Positions 41,645 to 49,785 of a stretch of 64,000 nt of DNA are shown here, piece after piece. Both the position numbers and the translations under genes were made by a program. Within the stretch, counting starts at the first letter, position 1; every line of letters starts with the position of its first letter. The stretch spans positions 4,898,001 through 4,962,000 of the forward strand of contig NZ_JACHMS010000001.1 in NCBI RefSeq assembly GCF_014205055.1, in the 5' to 3' direction. The notes beneath the pieces are model-generated. The model worked only from the letters and a program-made list of their open reading frames with translations. It did not search any database and had not been told where the DNA came from. The stretch comes from Streptomyces luteogriseus. GTDB lineage: Bacteria; Actinomycetota; Actinomycetes; Streptomycetales; Streptomycetaceae.

Positions 41645-41804
41645 TCGAAGGCACTCCCCGTGTCCCGTCTTCTGTTCTCGGCTTCCGCTGCCGCGCCGCC
41701 GCGAGCGGCGACCTGTCCCGGTTCGGGACGCTAGCACGCACCCCGCCGGTCAGCGCCCGGACGGGCCGTCGCCGGCGGAGTGCGGTGGTGCGACCGCCCC
41801 GGGG

Positions 41805-44657
41805 TCAGCCGAGGCGCGTGAGCTTGGCCGCGAAGCCCGGCTCCGCCAGGTCCTTCTGGAGGGCGACCGGGACCTTCACGGCACTGGTCGTGCCGTCACC
41901 GACGGTGAGCGTGCCCACCTTCGTGCCGGCCTTGGCCGTGTGCGGCAGGTCGTCACCGGCGAACGTCAGCTTGACGGACAGGCCCGCCCAGCCGACGGCC
42001 GTGACGTCCTCGGTGACGGCGACCGGCGTACGGCCGCCGAGACCGTCGTCCGCGTATCCGACGACGTCGCCCTTCTTCAGGATCGTCGCCGACTCCAGCG
42101 CGCCCTGCGCGGCCCGGATCAGCTTGTCGCCCTCGTGGAGCGCGGCGCCCAGGATCGTGTTGTCGGGGCCGCCGGCGGGTTGGCGCACGACCGCGCCGAT
42201 GATCCGGTGGACCTCACCGTTCACGTCCTTCCTGGCCGAGAAGACGAGGTTGCCGAGCGCCGAGGTGGTGGTGCCGGTCTTGATGCCGGTGACGTCGTTG
42301 TAGCCGACCAGGCGGTTCCAGTTGTCGTGCTTCTTCTGCTTGTAGTCGACGTACGACATCATCGTCGCGACCTCGCGGAACGCCGGCTGGAGCATGGCGG
42401 CCTTGGCGAGCTTCACCTGGTCCACGGCCGTGGAGACGGTCGTGTTGTTCAGGCCCGACGGGTCGGTGTACGTCGTGTTCTTCATGCCGAGGTCCTTGGC
42501 GGCGTCGTTCATCTTCTGCACGAACGCCTTCTCGGATCCCGCGTCCCAGCGGGCGAGCAGTCGCGCCACGTTGTTCGCGGACGCGATCAGGATGCTCTCC
42601 AGGGCCTCCCGCTCGGTGATCTTGTCGCCCTTGGTGACGTCGACGGTGGACTCCTGCCCGGCGTCGGACTGGTCCTGCGCGGCCTGGTCGATCAGGATCT
42701 TCGGGCCGTCCTCACCGCTCTTGAGCGGGTGGTCGCGCAGGATGACGTAGGCGGTCATGACCTTGGCGACGCTCGCGATCGGGACGGGCTTCTGCTCGCC
42801 GGAGGACCCGAACGTGCCGATGCCCTGGACGTCCAGCGCGGCCTGGCCGTCGGTGGGCCAGGGGATGTCGACCTTGCCGCCCTCGAAGGTGTAGCTGTCC
42901 TTGGCGGTCAGTTCGAGGGTGGGGGCGGGGAGCGGGCGCACGCTCTGCACGACCGCGAAGACGACGACCAGCAGCAGCACCAGCGGCGTCCAGATCTTCA
43001 CCCGCCGGGCCGCCGTCCGCAGCGGGGTCTCCGGGGGCGGCGGGGTGTTGGTCAGCTCGGCCAGCAGATCCAGCGGCGGCCTGGGCGGCAGCGGCTGCTG
43101 CGTGGTCCGCTCGGGGCCGACGGTGGGGACGGGCGCGGTGGCTTCGGCCGGGGCGACGGGCTTCTTCGCCGCCGGGTCGTCCAGGGGCTTGAGCGCGACG
43201 AACTTGCTGGTCCGCTCGGCGTCCTTCTCCGGGACGTCCTTCTCCGGGACGTCCTTCTTCGGAGCGTCCTTCTTCGGGGCGTCCTTCTTCGGAGCGTCCG
43301 TCTTCGGGAGGTCCGACTTCGGGAGGTCCTTGGCCGCGCCCCCGAGCTTCAGCATGGTGGTGGGCTGATCGACCGGCGGCCGCAGGGTCTTGAAGACGGC
43401 GGTGGGCTGGTCGACGGGGCGTTCGGCGGGGGCGTCGTCGTCGGTCGAGCCGTCAGCCTTGTCCGGCTCGCTCGACTTGGGGCCTTCGTCCGGGGCCTTG
43501 GTCTCGGCGGCGTCGTTCTCGGCGTCGGCGGTCTTGGGGGCGGCGGCTTTGGGTGCCGTCTTGGCCGCGGGGGCCTTCGACTCGGCCTTGGCGTCGCCGG
43601 AGACCCGCGGGTCGGCGGGCTTGGAGGCGCCGTCGCCGGTCTCCTCGTCGGCCCCGGCGGTGCCGGTGCTGCCGCCCTTGGCGGAACGGTCCGCCTGGGG
43701 CTCGTCGGCGTCGTCCGCGGCGTCCTGGGCCACCTTGTCGCGCCTAGCCTCGCGGCGGTCGTCGGAGTCGTCCGCGCCGTTGTCCGCGTCCTCGGCGTCC
43801 TCGGCGTCCTCGGCGTCCTCGGTGTCCTCGGTGTCCTCGGCGTCCTCGGCGTCCTCGGTGTCCGACGGGGCCTTTGACGCCCCTGCGGCCTTCCCGGCCT
43901 CCTGGGTGTCCGTGTCGGCCTCGGCGGGCTCGTCCGTGCGCTCGGCGGCCTCTCGGGCGTCCTTGGCGTTCTTGGCGTCACCCTTGGCGGCGGCGGACTC
44001 CTCGCCCCCGTCCGCCGAGGCGACCCACGCGGCGACGGCATCCCGCAGCCGCCCGTCGCTGCCCTCGGCGTCGGCGGCCTCCTTGTCGGTCCCGGACTCC
44101 TCGGACCCTTCGGAGGAGCCGGAAGCGCCCTCCCCGGCGTCAGCCGCGGCCTCCTCGGTGCCCGAGTCGCTCACGTCCCCCTCGGCGTCCGAGTCATCAC
44201 TCGCACCGCGCTCGGCGGACTCGTCCGCGTCCTCGGCGTCCGAGCCGCTCCCGGACCGCCCGGCGTCACCCGCGGCGCCGTCGGCCGCGTCCGCCGCGCC
44301 CTCGGTGCCCGAGTCGCTCTCGGCCCCCTCGGGGTCCGCGGCACCCGCAGCCCGCCCGGTGTCGCCCGCGGTGCTCTCCGTGTCCGAGTCGCTCTCGCCC
44401 CGGTCCGCGTCGTCCTCCGGCTCCGAGTCGCCCGCGGCGCGCCCGGTGTTCTTCGGCTCCTGGGCCGTGCGTGTGGACAGCACGCGCGTCGCCGTATCGG
44501 CACCGCCTCGTGCCGAGGACCTCTCCGCGTCCCGGGCGACCGCGAGCCGCGGGTCGGCCGCTTCACTCCTGGCCTCCGGAACCGGACTCGCGCTCCCCGA
44601 CGTCCTTCGTGCCGACGACTCGCGCTGCTTCGACCTGTCGGGGGACTCGCCCGCCAC
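41805..44657 (-). CDS. D-alanyl-D-alanine carboxypeptidase with long acidic N-terminal tail
   Basis: 950 residues. Residues 1-~550 are disordered and cytoplasmic: acidic Asp/Glu/Ser/Ala runs, EDAEDTED repeats, a PKKDA five-residue repeat and two VDQPT motifs. One helix (about 552-570, VKIWTPLVLLLVVVFAVVQ) follows, then the penicillin-binding S11 domain outside: SVAK with Ser629, SANN and KTGTT with Lys793. It trims the terminal D-Ala of peptidoglycan stem peptides. GTG 44657 has GAGGAGGAGG five bases upstream; the open frame continues to 45092 but lacks coding support. Most family members are ~400 residues, so the tail is the unusual part. Confidence 0.9.
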   Translation of the reverse strand: MAGESPDRSKQRESSARRTSGSASPVPEARSEAADPRLAVARDAERSSARGGADTATRVLSTRTAQEPKNTGRAAGDSEPEDDADRGESDSDTESTAGDTGRAAGAADPEGAESDSGTEGAADAADGAAGDAGRSGSGSDAEDADESAERGASDDSDAEGDVSDSGTEEAAADAGEGASGSSEGSEESGTDKEAADAEGSDGRLRDAVAAWVASADGGEESAAAKGDAKNAKDAREAAERTDEPAEADTDTQEAGKAAGASKAPSDTEDAEDAEDTEDTEDAEDAEDAEDADNGADDSDDRREARRDKVAQDAADDADEPQADRSAKGGSTGTAGADEETGDGASKPADPRVSGDAKAESKAPAAKTAPKAAAPKTADAENDAAETKAPDEGPKSSEPDKADGSTDDDAPAERPVDQPTAVFKTLRPPVDQPTTMLKLGGAAKDLPKSDLPKTDAPKKDAPKKDAPKKDVPEKDVPEKDAERTSKFVALKPLDDPAAKKPVAPAEATAPVPTVGPERTTQQPLPPRPPLDLLAELTNTPPPPETPLRTAARRVKIWTPLVLLLVVVFAVVQSVRPLPAPTLELTAKDSYTFEGGKVDIPWPTDGQAALDVQGIGTFGSSGEQKPVPIASVAKVMTAYVILRDHPLKSGEDGPKILIDQAAQDQSDAGQESTVDVTKGDKITEREALESILIASANNVARLLARWDAGSEKAFVQKMNDAAKDLGMKNTTYTDPSGLNNTTVSTAVDQVKLAKAAMLQPAFREVATMMSYVDYKQKKHDNWNRLVGYNDVTGIKTGTTTSALGNLVFSARKDVNGEVHRIIGAVVRQPAGGPDNTILGAALHEGDKLIRAAQGALESATILKKGDVVGYADDGLGGRTPVAVTEDVTAVGWAGLSVKLTFAGDDLPHTAKAGTKVGTLTVGDGTTSAVKVPVALQKDLAEPGFAAKLTRLG
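43221..43327. repeat. 15-bp tandem coding repeat (PKKDA-type)
   Basis: About seven imperfect copies of GTCCTTCTTCGGAGC (plus strand) encode the D-A/V-P-K/E-K repeat in the carboxypeptidase tail. Length is likely to vary between strains. Confidence 0.8.
43786..43864. repeat. 9-bp tandem coding repeat (EDA/EDT)
   Basis: About eight copies of GTCCTCGGC (plus strand) encode the EDAEDTED acidic run of the carboxypeptidase tail. A slippage-prone microsatellite. Confidence 0.82.
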
Positions 44658-44893
44658 CGATGCCTCCTCCTCGCGCCGCTGATCCCCGCGTGCGCGTACC
44701 GAACCGTGAACCGCCGCCCGTGACACCGCTCCGGCGCTGTCCGAACCATGTACCAGTGTCCTGTGTGCGGGCCAAACCCATCCGGTAGACGAGAACGACA
44801 TACCTACTGGTTCCACTACGAACCGGTCACGCACCCTCGACAGACCAATGTGAGAGGGGTCACCCTGTCTTTCATCCACGCGGGGAGGCATGG

Positions 44894-45649
44894 ATGGGCA
44901 GGAGCCGCAGAACACTTCCGGAGGAGCTTCTGCTGCTGGCGTTGGACCCGACCACGGGTACCACCGCACAGCCGCAGTCGCTCGACCTCGGTCTGGCCGG
45001 AGCGCAGCTAGTGGAGCTGGCGCTGGCCGGACGGATAGCCCCAGACGGGGATCGTATCGCCGTGGTGGCCCCACGGCCGACTGGAGATCCAACTTTGGAC
45101 TGCGCGTTGGAGTTGCTGCGAAGGCGTGGCGCTCCCGTACGTGCGGTGAACTGGATTGGCGGGCCGCGTCTCGGGCTGCGCCAGACCTACCTCTCGCATC
45201 TGGAGCGGTGCGGCATGGTGCATGCCGTGGCGGGCCAGATGTGCGGGGTGCTGCCGACGACTCGCTACCAGGCGACGGACACCGAGATCAGCCGGGAGAT
45301 CAAGGCCCGGCTGGACTCCGCGATCCGCACCGGCGTCCCGCCGGACCCGCGGACCGCGGCACTCGCCGCCCTCGCCCACGCGGTCGGCCTCGGCAAGCAC
45401 CTGTACCCGGGCAACGAGGGACGCTCCTCTCGCTCCCGGCTCAGGGACCTGATCAGGCACGACCCCATGGGCGGTCTCGTCGCGCACGCGGTGATGGACG
45501 TCCAGAACGGCGTCGCGGCCCAGCCGCGCCGCAACCCGGCACCGTCCGGCCGTCAGGCCGCCGGCGGCACCAGGCCCGCAGCGGAGCCCGCCCGAGGCGT
45601 TCCGATGCAACCGCGCCACGGGAGCATGGCGCGCGTCGCGGCCCACTGA
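44894..45649 (+). CDS. GPP34/GOLPH3-family phosphoprotein
   Basis: 251 residues. The GPP34 pattern is visible: TLPEELLLLALDPTTG at the start, LDLGLAGAQLVELALAGRI, a central ERCGMVHAVAGQMCGVLPTTRYQ beta-hairpin and RTAALAALAHAVGLGKHLYPG. Eukaryotic GOLPH3 binds PI4P; bacterial members are common in actinobacteria with unknown roles, probably at membranes. ATG 44894 has GGGGAGG five bases upstream, while an out-of-frame ATG at 44890 is too close. Divergent from the carboxypeptidase gene. The Pro/Arg/Ala-rich C-terminus (about 205-251) looks disordered. Confidence 0.88.
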   Translation: MGRSRRTLPEELLLLALDPTTGTTAQPQSLDLGLAGAQLVELALAGRIAPDGDRIAVVAPRPTGDPTLDCALELLRRRGAPVRAVNWIGGPRLGLRQTYLSHLERCGMVHAVAGQMCGVLPTTRYQATDTEISREIKARLDSAIRTGVPPDPRTAALAALAHAVGLGKHLYPGNEGRSSRSRLRDLIRHDPMGGLVAHAVMDVQNGVAAQPRRNPAPSGRQAAGGTRPAAEPARGVPMQPRHGSMARVAAH

Positions 45650-45725
45650 GCCGCGCCGCACCCGCACGACCTACGACCGGACCACGCACCACGGGACCCA
45701 CCGACCCGGTCACGGGAGCCGCTGT

Positions 45726-45769
45726 CCGAGCGGGGCGGAGAGAGCACACACTCTCTCCGCCCCGCTCGG
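45726..45769 (+). terminator. Long perfect hairpin, intrinsic terminator
   Basis: 19-bp perfect stem (45726-45744 with 45751-45769; left arm begins CCGAGCGGGGCGG) around the loop CACACA, 77 bp after the GPP34 stop. There is no T-run, as is common in GC-rich genomes. It separates GPP34 from the XRE regulator gene. Confidence 0.85.
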
Positions 45770-45899
45770 CGTGCCGTGCCCGAACTGGCGTGTACCCGTC
45801 GCATATCCACCGTTTCCCAGCGGTAGTAAGCACCTTGGTGGCAGTCTGCTCAACAGCAGATACGCAAAGTAGAGGCACGCAGCCGGAGGTGCACGTCCC

Positions 45900-46757
45900 G
45901 TGGCGTCCAATGTCAATCCCACCGTCAGGCGGCGCCGGCTGGGCCAGGAGCTCCGCAGGCTCCGTGAGCTCAAGGGCATGACGGCCGAAGAGGTGGCCGA
46001 GCGGCTGCTGGTGTCGCAGTCGAAGATCAGCCGGCTGGAGAACGGCCGGCGCAGCATCAGCCAGCGCGACGTCCGCGACCTGTGCGGGGTCTACGAGGTC
46101 GAGGACCAGCGCATCGTCGACTCGCTGATGCAGATGGCCAAGGACTCCCGGCAGCAGGGCTGGTGGCACGCCTTCGGGGACATCCCCTACAGCGTCTACA
46201 TCGGCCTGGAGACGGACGCCGAGTCGCTGCGGGTCTACGAACCCCAGATCATCACCGGCCTGTTGCAGACCCGGGCGTACGCCGAGGCCATCATCCGCGG
46301 TGGTTCGCCCGAGGCCTCGGACGCCGACAACGACAAGCGGGTCGAGGTCCGGCTGCGCCGCCAGGGCCGGATCACCGCCGACACCGAACCGCTGCGGCTG
46401 TGGGTGGTCCTGGACGAGGCGTCCCTGCACCGGATCGTCGGCAGCCGGCCGGTGATGCGCGAGCAGCTGGAGCACCTCATCGAGATGTCGCAGCTGCCCC
46501 ACATCACCGTGCAGGTCCTGCCGTTCGAGGTCGGCGCGCACGCGGGCATCAACGGCCAGTACTCGATCCTGGAGTTCGCCGACGCGGCCGACTCGAGCGT
46601 GGTCTACATCGAGGGCGTCACGAGCGACCTGTACCTGGAGAAGCCGCTCGACGTGCAGAAGTACACGGTGATGTACGAGCACCTGCGCGCCCAGTCGCTC
46701 AACGTGGACCAGTCCCGGCAGCTCATCGAGAACGTCGCGAAGGACTACGCGCGCTGA
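45900..46757 (+). CDS. XRE-family regulator with DUF5753 domain
   Basis: 285 residues. HTH in RRLGQELRRLRELKGMTAEEVAERLLVSQSKISRLENGRR, then DUF5753 with EPQIITGLLQTRAYAEAIIRG, WVVLDEASLHRIVG, VQVLPFEVGAHAGINGQYSILEF and SVVYIEGVTSDLYLEK. GTG 45900 has GGAGG upstream. A DUF397 gene follows 194 bp later, the usual partner. Matches the SCO4441-type regulator by position (from memory). Confidence 0.91.
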   Translation: MASNVNPTVRRRRLGQELRRLRELKGMTAEEVAERLLVSQSKISRLENGRRSISQRDVRDLCGVYEVEDQRIVDSLMQMAKDSRQQGWWHAFGDIPYSVYIGLETDAESLRVYEPQIITGLLQTRAYAEAIIRGGSPEASDADNDKRVEVRLRRQGRITADTEPLRLWVVLDEASLHRIVGSRPVMREQLEHLIEMSQLPHITVQVLPFEVGAHAGINGQYSILEFADAADSSVVYIEGVTSDLYLEKPLDVQKYTVMYEHLRAQSLNVDQSRQLIENVAKDYAR

Positions 46758-46951
46758 GCCGCCGCCGGATGACCTTCCGTCGGGCAAAGCGCGGGATGTT
46801 ACACCCGTGACACGCCTGACTGGAAGTGTCCTCTGGAATATGCCATCCAGTCGAGTGAATGACTGCTCCGAACGAGGATGTTGGCGAGTAGCGTCGATCA
46901 CGCCAACCACCAGCACAGGTTGGCGTAAACGCAACTGGCAACGGAGCGAAC

Positions 46952-47143
46952 ATGGCAATTCGTCTGGGCGCCACGGAAACGTGGACGACGTCCTCCTACA
47001 CCAACAACAACGGCGCATGCGTGATGGTCAGGTCGACCGTCGACGAGGCCCTGGAGCTCGGGGACACCAAGGTCCCCGAAGGTCCCAAGCTGGCGTTTCC
47101 CGCCGACGCGTGGAGCGCCTTCGTGGCCTCGGTCAAGGCCTGA
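46952..47143 (+). CDS. DUF397 domain protein
   Basis: 63 residues: WTTSSYTNNNGACVMVRSTVDEALELGDTK and KLAFPADAWSAFVASVKA carry the DUF397 pattern, with the usual W..SSY start and F...W..F end. Likely partner of the XRE-DUF5753 protein encoded before it. ATG 46952 has ACGGAGCGA upstream. A terminator follows. Confidence 0.9.
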   Translation: MAIRLGATETWTTSSYTNNNGACVMVRSTVDEALELGDTKVPEGPKLAFPADAWSAFVASVKA

Positions 47144-47177
47144 CCCCGCGATCACAGCGCCACAAGCACCACCGACA

Positions 47178-47219
47178 GAGCCCTCTCGACCAGCATCGCC
47201 GTCCTTGCCGAGAGGGCTC
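47178..47219 (+). terminator. Hairpin terminator after DUF397 gene
   Basis: GAGCCCTCTCG (47178-47188) and CGAGAGGGCTC (47209-47219) pair perfectly over 11 bp with a 20-base loop, 35 bp after the DUF397 stop. May serve both strands, since the MerR gene converges on it. Confidence 0.75.
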
Positions 47220-47248
47220 CGCTCGTGCCCGGAGATCCCTGAGGGAGC

Positions 47249-48118
47249 TCAGCTCACCGGGAACGCCACGTCACACACCGGGTCCCCGGGCCCCGTCGCC
47301 GCCCAGTCCGCGAAGTAGAGCTCCCGGCAAGGGCCCGTCGCCGTCAGCCCCCGCGCCTCCACCCACTCCTCCACCGCCTCGAACGCGGCCAGGATCTGCG
47401 GGTACGCCACCTGCGCCTTGGTGATCCTGGTGTACGCCAGCCGCCGGGCCGGCTCCACCCGCACGGCCGTCTCCCACGCCCGCCCCCGACGCTCCGCCCA
47501 CGCCCGGGCCGCCGCCTCGTCGGCCACCGGCACACACGCCTCCGCGGGCCCGTCGCTCTCCATCGACACCTCCGCGTGATAGGCGACGTACGGCACCCCG
47601 GCCACGCCCCCGCACTCCCGGGCCGCCTCCTCCAGCCGGCCCAGCGCCGCCCCGATCCACGCCGGCAGCTCGTCCGCCAGCGTGTGCCGCTTCTCGGAGA
47701 TCACCACCTGCGCAGGTGTCTCCACCGTCTCGACCGCGAACTTCCCGTGCATCTCGGAGCTCCTCCCCGACAGCCGTCCACGGAGGTACTCGGCGAGCGT
47801 CCGCTGCCCCGCCACCCGCGCCTCGACATCCGCCCAGTACGCGCCGAGCAGCTCGGCGGCCCGGGCCCCGTCGCCCGCCTCGACCACCTCGGCGATCCGG
47901 GCGAGCGGCATGTCCAGCTGCCGCAGCATGGCCACGAGCCGGGCCCGTTCGGCCTGGCCGACGCGGTAGTAGCGGTAGCCGGTCACCTCGTCGACGTGCG
48001 CCGGCGCGAGCAGGCCGAGCCGGTCGTACAGCCGCAGGGCCTTGGCCGACAGGCGGGCGCGCGCGGCGAACGCCCCGATGGTGAGCAGCTCCAGGTTCCG
48101 TTCCGGTCCGTCCACCAC
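47249..48118 (-). CDS. MerR-family regulator with GyrI-like effector domain
   Basis: 289 residues. N-terminal MerR winged helix (LLTIGAFAARARLSAKALRLYDRLGLLAPAHVDEVTGYRYY), dimerisation coiled coil (about 85-125), and a GyrI-like effector domain (about 130-289) with RRLAYTRITKAQVAYPQILAAFEAVEEWVEARGL, as in BmrR. GTG 48118 is preferred: GGAGG lies five bases upstream. GTG 48133 is an in-frame alternative. A MerR-type palindrome sits in its promoter, so it probably controls itself; the ligand is likely a hydrophobic small molecule. Confidence 0.87.
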   Translation of the reverse strand: MVDGPERNLELLTIGAFAARARLSAKALRLYDRLGLLAPAHVDEVTGYRYYRVGQAERARLVAMLRQLDMPLARIAEVVEAGDGARAAELLGAYWADVEARVAGQRTLAEYLRGRLSGRSSEMHGKFAVETVETPAQVVISEKRHTLADELPAWIGAALGRLEEAARECGGVAGVPYVAYHAEVSMESDGPAEACVPVADEAAARAWAERRGRAWETAVRVEPARRLAYTRITKAQVAYPQILAAFEAVEEWVEARGLTATGPCRELYFADWAATGPGDPVCDVAFPVS

Positions 48119-48172
48119 GGCATCCTCCGTCACCGGGCGGCTCTTCCGCCCGATGACGAGGACGCTCGGGCC

Positions 48173-48191
48173 TGACCCAGGGGCAAGGTCA
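48173..48191 (-). promoter_or_regulatory. MerR-type operator/promoter
   Basis: On the minus strand TGACC and GGTCA are inverted around TTGCCCCTG. TTGACC (48192-48187) would be the -35, and a 19-bp spacer leads to a poor -10 (GAGCGT, 48167-48162). The over-long spacer holding a palindrome is the signature of MerR-controlled promoters. It drives the MerR gene. Confidence 0.6.
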
Positions 48192-48203
48192 AGCAGCGGG
48201 CCG

Positions 48204-48707
48204 TCAGGCCAGCTGGGCCTCGATCGCCGCCACGACCTCGGCCGCGTCCGGCTCGGTCTGCGGCGAGAAGCGGGCGACGACCTGCCCGTCGCGGCCGATG
48301 AGGAACTTCTCGAAGTTCCAGCGGATGTCGCCGCTGTGCCCTTCGGCGTCGGCGAAGCCGGTCAGGCGCTCGTACAGCGGGTGCCGGCCCTCGCCGTTCA
48401 CCTCGACCTTCTCGGTCATCGGGAACGTCACGCCGTACGTGGCCGAGCAGAACTCCGCGATCTCGTCGGCGCTGCCGGGCTCCTGCCCGAGGAACTGGTT
48501 GCAGGGCACACCGAGGACGCTGAAACCGCGCCCGGCGTACTGCTCGTGGAGCTTTTCCAGGCCCGTGTACTGCGGGGTCAGGCCGCACTTGGAGGCGACG
48601 TTCACCACGAGCACCGCCTTGCCCGCGTACTGGGACAGGTCGGCCGGGCCACCCTGCAGCGCACCGATCTCGACGTCGAGGGGAGAGGAACCGTTGGTAG
48701 TCGTCAT
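48204..48707 (-). CDS. Glutathione peroxidase-family thiol peroxidase (Cys type)
   Basis: 167 residues, thioredoxin fold. Peroxidatic Cys in VNVASKCGLTPQY (Cys instead of selenocysteine), GVPCNQFLGQEPG and WNFEKFLIGRDGQVVARF with the Trp/Asn of the active site. Streptomyces lacks glutathione, so it most likely uses thioredoxin as reductant to detoxify peroxides. Monocistronic, upstream of the MerR gene on the same strand. Confidence 0.92.
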   Translation of the reverse strand: MTTTNGSSPLDVEIGALQGGPADLSQYAGKAVLVVNVASKCGLTPQYTGLEKLHEQYAGRGFSVLGVPCNQFLGQEPGSADEIAEFCSATYGVTFPMTEKVEVNGEGRHPLYERLTGFADAEGHSGDIRWNFEKFLIGRDGQVVARFSPQTEPDAAEVVAAIEAQLA

Positions 48708-48716
48708 GAGCAGACC

Positions 48717-49709
48717 CTAGCTCCGCCGGGTGCCGGACCGGTTGCGGGCCTCGGTGGCCTCCACCAGGACCTGCCCCGCCGCCGTCCGCGAGTACAGCAC
48801 CGACCTGCCCGCCCGTCGCCGCTCCACCAGACCAGCGTCCAGCAGCACCCGCAGATGCCGCCCGACCGAGCCGAGACCCTGCCCGGTCACGGCGACCAGC
48901 TGGCTGGTGCTCAGCGGCGAACCGAGCCGGACCAGCACCCCGGCACGGGCGGTGCCGAGCAGCGCGCCGAGGCTCGCGGGCACGGGCCTGCCGCCGGGGT
49001 CGGCGAGCGCCCCGGCGCACGGGTAGACCAGGGCGTACCGGTCCGTGCCCTCCCAGGCCACCCAGCCGATGCGCTGCGTCGTGATGGGCACGAACACCAG
49101 CTCGGCCCCGGACAGCTCGCGCGGCGGGTATTCGTGCGCGTTCACCTGGAGCCGGTTCTCCCCGAGCCACTGCGTGCCCGGCCGCAACGTGTCCAGCGCG
49201 CTCGCCCAGCCGCCCCGGCTGACCTGCGCGGTCCGCGCGACCACATCGGCCTCCAGGACGCGCCGGCGCTGGGGCCAGTACGGCAGCACGGCCGTGGTCC
49301 AGACCCACGTCAGCAGGTCCGCGGCGCGCTCCGGCAGGTCGCCCCGGTACAGCCGGGCCGGAACCGGGCCGCGCAGCGAGACGGTGAGGTCGGCGCGGGC
49401 CGACTGCGGATCGGCCGCCCGCACCCGCCCCACCCCCTGCTCGAAGGTCTCCCCGTCGCGCGGGGCGGGGGAGAGGAAGTCGGCCGTCCACTCCCGTCCG
49501 ATCCCGGCACGGACCAGCTGCGCGGTCACCGGGTCCCGCGCGAGGCGCCGCCGGTAGTCCGGCAGATGGGCGTCGAGCCACCGCCGCTCGCCGGGATGCG
49601 CCGCCTCGGCCCCGTGCAGCAGCCGCAGACTCGCGAAGGCCTCGGCGAACGGCGAGATCACGAACCGGCTCCCGGCCAGGGTGTCGGCGTTGATCTGCCA
49701 CCAGCCCAC
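48717..49709 (-). CDS. ArsR-like winged-helix regulator (DUF5937 type)
   Basis: 330 residues. The N-terminal DUF5937-like region begins WQINADTLAGSRFVISPFAEAFASLRLLHG; the ArsR winged helix is C-terminal (about 240-320: LGSPLSTSQLVAVTGQGLGSVGRHLRVLLDAGLVERRRAGRSVLYSRT). GTG 49709 follows GGGGAGGGGG; the frame also opens at 49757 but would run through the palindrome. Divergent from an MFS gene with an inverted repeat between, so it likely represses both. Confidence 0.87.
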   Translation of the reverse strand: MGWWQINADTLAGSRFVISPFAEAFASLRLLHGAEAAHPGERRWLDAHLPDYRRRLARDPVTAQLVRAGIGREWTADFLSPAPRDGETFEQGVGRVRAADPQSARADLTVSLRGPVPARLYRGDLPERAADLLTWVWTTAVLPYWPQRRRVLEADVVARTAQVSRGGWASALDTLRPGTQWLGENRLQVNAHEYPPRELSGAELVFVPITTQRIGWVAWEGTDRYALVYPCAGALADPGGRPVPASLGALLGTARAGVLVRLGSPLSTSQLVAVTGQGLGSVGRHLRVLLDAGLVERRRAGRSVLYSRTAAGQVLVEATEARNRSGTRRS

Positions 49710-49728
49710 GGGCCGCCCCCTCCCCGAG

Positions 49729-49748
49729 GTTTCGCGTCTGCGCGAAAC
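49729..49748. promoter_or_regulatory. Operator GTTTCGCG-TCTG-CGCGAAAC
   Basis: Perfect eight-base arms with a four-base spacer in the 76-bp region between the ArsR-like gene and the divergent MFS gene. Such TTTCGCG-type palindromes are typical sites for winged-helix regulators encoded beside them. Confidence 0.7.
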
Positions 49749-49785
49749 AATAACCACGCGGACAGGGGCGTCGAAGACTCCGCGT

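Noticed and set aside
43786..43864. A CRISPR-like array
   Set aside because: The nine-base repeats have no spacers and lie in frame inside a coding sequence.
44748..45011. Small plus-strand frame starting MYQCPVCGPN (zinc-finger-like)
   Set aside because: It overlaps the GPP34 gene in another frame and becomes Arg/Ser-rich after the first residues; probably chance.
44658..45092. Extending the carboxypeptidase to 1095 residues
   Set aside because: GTG 44657 has a strong GAGGAGGAGG ribosome site, and the upstream part overlaps the divergent promoter and GPP34 gene without coding character.
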